From JADHOX01 sp038120515 (GTDB lineage Bacteria > Pseudomonadota > Alphaproteobacteria > Rickettsiales > JABIRX01): a stretch of DNA of 64,000 nucleotides. This document shows, in pieces, positions 61,409-64,000 of the stretch (the stretch's first letter is position 1; each line of letters starts with the position of its first letter). The stretch is from positions 53,855 to 117,854 of the forward strand of contig JAYOLW010000002.1 in the NCBI GenBank assembly GCA_038120515.1, written 5' to 3'. The notes under the pieces are model-generated. The model had not been told where the DNA came from, ran no database searches, and saw nothing but the letters and a program-made list of their open reading frames with translations. The position numbers and the translations under genes are program-made.

Positions 61409-61566
61409 GAAGTCTCGTAAAATTTGAATAAGCTATAGCTATAACTAATAGATGCTTAAAATCAAATATGCATTCGTAAAATTTTATTTAGTAATTTTAG
61501 TTTTTTTGCATTATCAAAGTTTTTGAAATAAAAGAGTTAAAGATTTTTGAAAACCAAAATTAAGAC

Positions 61567-62493
61567 ATGCAGATAGCTCGAAATATCTTTGAAATACATA
61601 ATAGTGACCCATATGTTTGTGCACTTGGGAATTTTGACGGTTTACATTATGGCCATCGCCATCTTCTGGAAACCGCAAGGAAAATTGCTAGTCAAAATAA
61701 TTGCAAATTTGCGGTAATGACTTTCGAACCACATCCAGCAATTTTCTTTAAAAGATCTGAGAATATAAGAATCTTACCATTAGAGTTAAAATTAGAAGAG
61801 CTAAAAGAATTAGATTCTGATATGGTTATTATCCAAGATTTTGATAATGAGTTTGCGCAAATTTCGGCCAAGACTTTTGTTGAGAAAATCTTACTTAAGC
61901 ATTTAAATATAAAGCATATTGTTATCGGTCATGATTTCATTTTTGGCAGAAATAGAACTGGTAATGCAGAATTCTTAAATAAGATGGCCAAAGAGCATAA
62001 TTTTGGCTTTACTCAAATTTCATCTCAGCAATGCAAGCAAAATAATCTTGTTTATTCATCTTCGGAAATTAGAAAAGCAATTAAGGCTGGCAATATGAGA
62101 CTGGCAACTAGCCTAATGGGACGTGAATATACAATCTTTGGTCAAATTAAGCGCGGTAATAATATAGGCAAAGAATTAGGTTACCAAACGGCAAATATTG
62201 ATCTTGCTGATCATGTAAGACCTAAATATGGCGTTTATGCTGTGAAGGTTATTATTAAGGAAACTGAATATCACGCTGTGGCTAATTTTGGTTTAAGGCC
62301 TACAGTTATAGATTCATCAGAAGAGGTATTAGAAATTCATATTTTTGATTTTAACGAAACTATTTATGGAGAATTAATGAAAGTTTCGTTTATTGATTTT
62401 ATAAGACAAGAACGAAAATTTGCTTCAAAAAGCGATTTAGTTCAACAAATTGCCAATGATTGTGACAAGGCAAAAATGATTTTAGCTAGTTAA
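61567..62493 (+). CDS. ribF: Bifunctional riboflavin kinase / FMN adenylyltransferase
   Basis: Makes FMN and then FAD. The 308-aa product has the adenylyltransferase domain (ALGNFDGLHYGHRHLLETA, TFEPHPAIFF, IGHDFIFGRNRTGN, SSEIRKAIKAGNM) followed by the kinase domain from about 180 (GNNIGKELGYQTANIDL, PKYGVYAVKV, NFGLRPTV, LEIHIFDFNETIYGE). Full length. lspA follows after 10 bases, a common arrangement (often ribF-ileS-lspA, with ileS absent here). Confidence 0.97.
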   Translation: MQIARNIFEIHNSDPYVCALGNFDGLHYGHRHLLETARKIASQNNCKFAVMTFEPHPAIFFKRSENIRILPLELKLEELKELDSDMVIIQDFDNEFAQISAKTFVEKILLKHLNIKHIVIGHDFIFGRNRTGNAEFLNKMAKEHNFGFTQISSQQCKQNNLVYSSSEIRKAIKAGNMRLATSLMGREYTIFGQIKRGNNIGKELGYQTANIDLADHVRPKYGVYAVKVIIKETEYHAVANFGLRPTVIDSSEEVLEIHIFDFNETIYGELMKVSFIDFIRQERKFASKSDLVQQIANDCDKAKMILAS

Positions 62494-62503
62494 GAAATGC
62501 TCT

Positions 62504-63001
62504 ATGAAATATATCACTAAATCAAACATATTTTATTATTTGGGAATAATTCTGCTAATGGTTTGTGCTGATTTATTCTCCAAATATTATATTTTTAATA
62601 TTTTGGCTGAAGTACCGAATCAACAAATAAAAGTATTTTCATTTTTTAATTTGGTAATGGTTTGGAATCGGGGCGTGAGTTTTGGTCTTTTTAATAACAT
62701 CGCAAATGCGCAAATAATATTATCAGTTTTAGCATTATTGATTGTTGGGTTTTTGGTGAATTGGTTTTTAAAGACCGATTCAAAATACATTGTTATTGCT
62801 TTGACATTTGTTATAGCTGGCGCTCTTGGCAATATTATTGATAGAATAATCAATGGAGCAGTTGCCGATTTTCTTGATTTCCATATATCTGGTTATCATT
62901 GGCCAGCATTTAATCTTGCTGATAGCTTTGTTTTTATTGGTGCGGTTTTGCTTATTTTTGAGGAATTATTTATTAAGATATATCGATGTTACAAAAAATA
63001 A
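62504..63001 (+). CDS. lspA: Lipoprotein signal peptidase (signal peptidase II)
   Basis: Aspartic peptidase of the inner membrane that cleaves prolipoproteins. 165 aa with four membrane helices. MVWNRGVSFGLFNN is the conserved N-R-G-x-x-F-G segment. GALGNIIDRIINGAVADFLDFHI and FNLADSFVFIGAVLLIF carry the two catalytic aspartates (in ADFLDF and NLADS). It overlaps the small lipoprotein gene by 16 bases; its substrates here include the two small lipoproteins encoded in the window. Confidence 0.96.
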   Translation: MKYITKSNIFYYLGIILLMVCADLFSKYYIFNILAEVPNQQIKVFSFFNLVMVWNRGVSFGLFNNIANAQIILSVLALLIVGFLVNWFLKTDSKYIVIALTFVIAGALGNIIDRIINGAVADFLDFHISGYHWPAFNLADSFVFIGAVLLIFEELFIKIYRCYKK

Positions 63002-63138
63002 TTTTAGCTTTATTCATATTTATTTTATCTGCATGTGCTAAAGAACGTCAGATCGAAGATTATCCAAATGTAATACCGCCAATGATCGAGCAGGATTATC
63101 CAGATATATATAAAATTTTTAAGAAAAAAACTGACTAA
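62986..63138 (+). CDS. Very small lipoprotein (50 aa), possible BamF/DUF3035 relic
   Basis: Short gene overlapping the end of lspA by 16 bases. The product starts MLQKIILALFIFILSAC, a textbook lipoprotein signal with Cys17 in the lipobox LSAC, leaving a mature peptide of 34 residues (AKERQIEDYPNVIPPMIEQD after the Cys). In alphaproteobacteria a DUF3035 lipoprotein (BamF) often follows lspA, and the P-x-V-x-P-P piece in YPNVIPPM recalls it, so this may be a reduced version. That link is inference. Translational coupling to lspA supports expression. Confidence 0.7.
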   Translation: MLQKIILALFIFILSACAKERQIEDYPNVIPPMIEQDYPDIYKIFKKKTD

Positions 63139-63143
63139 AAATA

Positions 63144-63485
63144 GAAAAGATGGCCGATAAGCCGGATTCTGTCTAGTGCGGCAATTCATCTAAGATCACT
63201 ATCACTAGTGATTTTTTGCAGTCTACCCAGATAATATAGGCTCGAAAATGCCAATTATCTCTATTTGACCTTGCTCCTAGTAGGGTTTACATAGCATTTC
63301 CTATTACTAAGAAACCTGGTGCGCTCTTACCGCACCTTTCCACCCTTACCTAGATAAACTAGGCGGTTTATTTCTGTTGCACTGGCCCTTGGGTTGCCCC
63401 AGCTTGGTGTTACCAAGTACTATTTTCCGTGGAGTCCGGACTTTCCTCAATTGCTATGCAATTGCTGCCACATAGCCATCTTTTC
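63144..63485 (-). ncRNA. rnpB: RNase P RNA (bacterial class A)
   Basis: Catalytic RNA that matures tRNA 5' ends. Read on the minus strand, the 5' part contains GAGGAAAGTCCGGACTCC, the highly conserved J3/4-P4 region, and the 3' end contains AGACAGAATCCGGCTTATCGG, which pairs as P4. The ends GAAAAGATGGC and GCCATCTTTTC form P1. GGTGGAAAGGTGCGGTAAGAGCGC in the middle is the conserved P11-P12 area. About 342 bases, a normal length. Exact ends are set from the P1 helix. Confidence 0.95.
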
Positions 63486-63494
63486 AAGATAATT

Positions 63495-63523
63495 TATATA
63501 ATCCAACATTGTTATAGAGTCTA
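63495..63523 (-). promoter_or_regulatory. Likely rnpB promoter
   Basis: On the minus strand: TAGACT (63523-63518), a 17-base spacer and TATATA (63500-63495), ending about 10 bases before the RNA 5' end. Four of six consensus matches in the -35 box; the -10 box is AT-only, so some caution is needed in this AT-rich setting. Confidence 0.45.
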
Positions 63524-63606
63524 TATTTATTGTTGTTGATTTCTTTCTGTTCAAATAAAATCTGTCTGTTAATGATTTTGATTTAAAGTTTTAGCGTTAT
63601 TTCACA

Positions 63607-64000
63607 ATGCAGTTTATTCTGGCTAATATTCAGTATTTTATATTTGTTGGTTTTGTTATTTTTAAGATTAGAAGAACTCTGGTTTTGAGCCACTTATTTC
63701 AACAAGAGGAGTATGATAATAGCAGGTTCTTAAAATTAATTTTTTATAAATGTCGTTTTGTAGATTTTAAATTTACTATCGGTACAATTTGTTTTTTTGC
63801 AGCTTTTATTTGGCTTCATGCACTAAAGCTTATTGCAATATTATATTTAGCATTTGTTGTTTTTCTCGCTTTTATACAATTTAATCCTCAAAAGCAGGCG
63901 AAAAAGCCTTTAATTATTACCAAACGTTTAAGATTAATCATATTTGTTTGTTTAATTTTAAATATTGCAACTGGATTTATCTTTATCACTGTTTTTAAGC
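63607..64000 (+). CDS. Membrane protein, N-terminal part; possibly the membrane extension of a MurF/Mur-ligase-like protein
   Basis: Open frame from ATG 63607 to the window edge with no stop (131 codons visible). It begins MQFILANIQYFIFVGFVIFK, then LFQQEEYDNSRFLKLIFYKC, then three hydrophobic segments (about 55-70, 72-92, 110-131). The QQEEYDxxRFLxW-type segment resembles the N-terminal membrane domain that some alphaproteobacterial MurF-like Mur ligases carry. I recall this pattern but cannot confirm it, so the assignment is tentative. The region 63524-63606 before it shows no other gene. Confidence 0.5.
   Translation, partial: MQFILANIQYFIFVGFVIFKIRRTLVLSHLFQQEEYDNSRFLKLIFYKCRFVDFKFTIGTICFFAAFIWLHALKLIAILYLAFVVFLAFIQFNPQKQAKKPLIITKRLRLIIFVCLILNIATGFIFITVFK

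Noticed and set aside
1..64000. CRISPR arrays, insertion sequences or prophage
   Set aside because: No regularly spaced direct repeats, transposase-like frames, or phage structural genes were seen on reading through the window.

Overview
The window looks like a scaffold piece of an AT-rich alphaproteobacterium with a host-associated or Rickettsiales-like character. The evidence is the alphaproteobacterial arrangement hemE | AT-rich intergenic region | ppsR-aroE that marks oriC in Caulobacter and Rickettsia, an rsmG-parA-parB cluster with exact parS sites, a murC-murB-ftsQ-ftsA-ftsZ cluster, a flavin-dependent ThyX, a TAXI-type binding protein, and three ankyrin-type proteins of the kind host-associated bacteria use as effectors. 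TGA is used as a stop codon, so the standard bacterial code applies. Genes are tightly packed. Two 10-N runs (928-937 in ispG, 54610-54619 in gshB) show it is a draft assembly. No insertion sequence, prophage or CRISPR array was seen. I could not assign a genus.

Layout. 1-5.5 kb: ispG (cut by the left edge), pheT, a YihY/BrkB membrane protein and thyX. 5.5-14.4 kb (minus strand): an aldo/keto reductase and two giant paralogous ankyrin-type proteins (1290 and 1351 aa), downstream of ftsB/divIC and the processing protease ctpA. 16.1-19.5 kb: tRNA-Gly(GCC) with its promoter, then dnaK-dnaJ behind a sigma-32-type promoter. 19.6-25.5 kb: pgeF, a small lipoprotein, yajC-secD (no secF beside it), rpe, a TAXI receptor and hemE. 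25.47-25.73 kb: candidate chromosomal origin. 25.7-34 kb: ppsR, a 92-aa unknown, aroE, the operon tsaC-xseA-ribH-nusB-thiL, an RDD protein, prmC and a prephenate dehydrogenase. 34-43.4 kb: mnmG, a TPR-methyltransferase, tmk, porin, purH, ruvX, parB-parA-rsmG and parS. 43.4-47.7 kb: nadC, a NhaA antiporter with an unusual ~310-aa charged C-terminal extension, a TylF-like methyltransferase and pgsA. 47.8-54.9 kb: end of the division/cell-wall cluster without ddl, then gshB. 55-64 kb: an A-type Fe-S carrier, dGTPase-like protein, rlmH, a secreted pentapeptide-repeat protein, an ankyrin plus U-box-like protein, truA, cysQ, ribF, lspA, a 50-aa lipoprotein, rnpB and the start of a membrane gene.

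How it fits together: most genes are housekeeping genes for replication and partition, division and murein, translation and RNA modification, nucleotides, isoprenoids, heme, flavin and glutathione. The accessory content is concentrated at 6.4-14.4 kb (giant ankyrin pair with basic clusters and a shared acidic-Trp-basic motif) and 56.9-59.9 kb (secreted Cys-rich pentapeptide protein next to an ankyrin/U-box-like protein). These are the best places to look for undescribed host-interaction functions. Other structural oddities are three divergent gene pairs whose start codons abut or overlap within 5.5 kb, the NhaA extension, and a dispersed third parS-like site inside truA.
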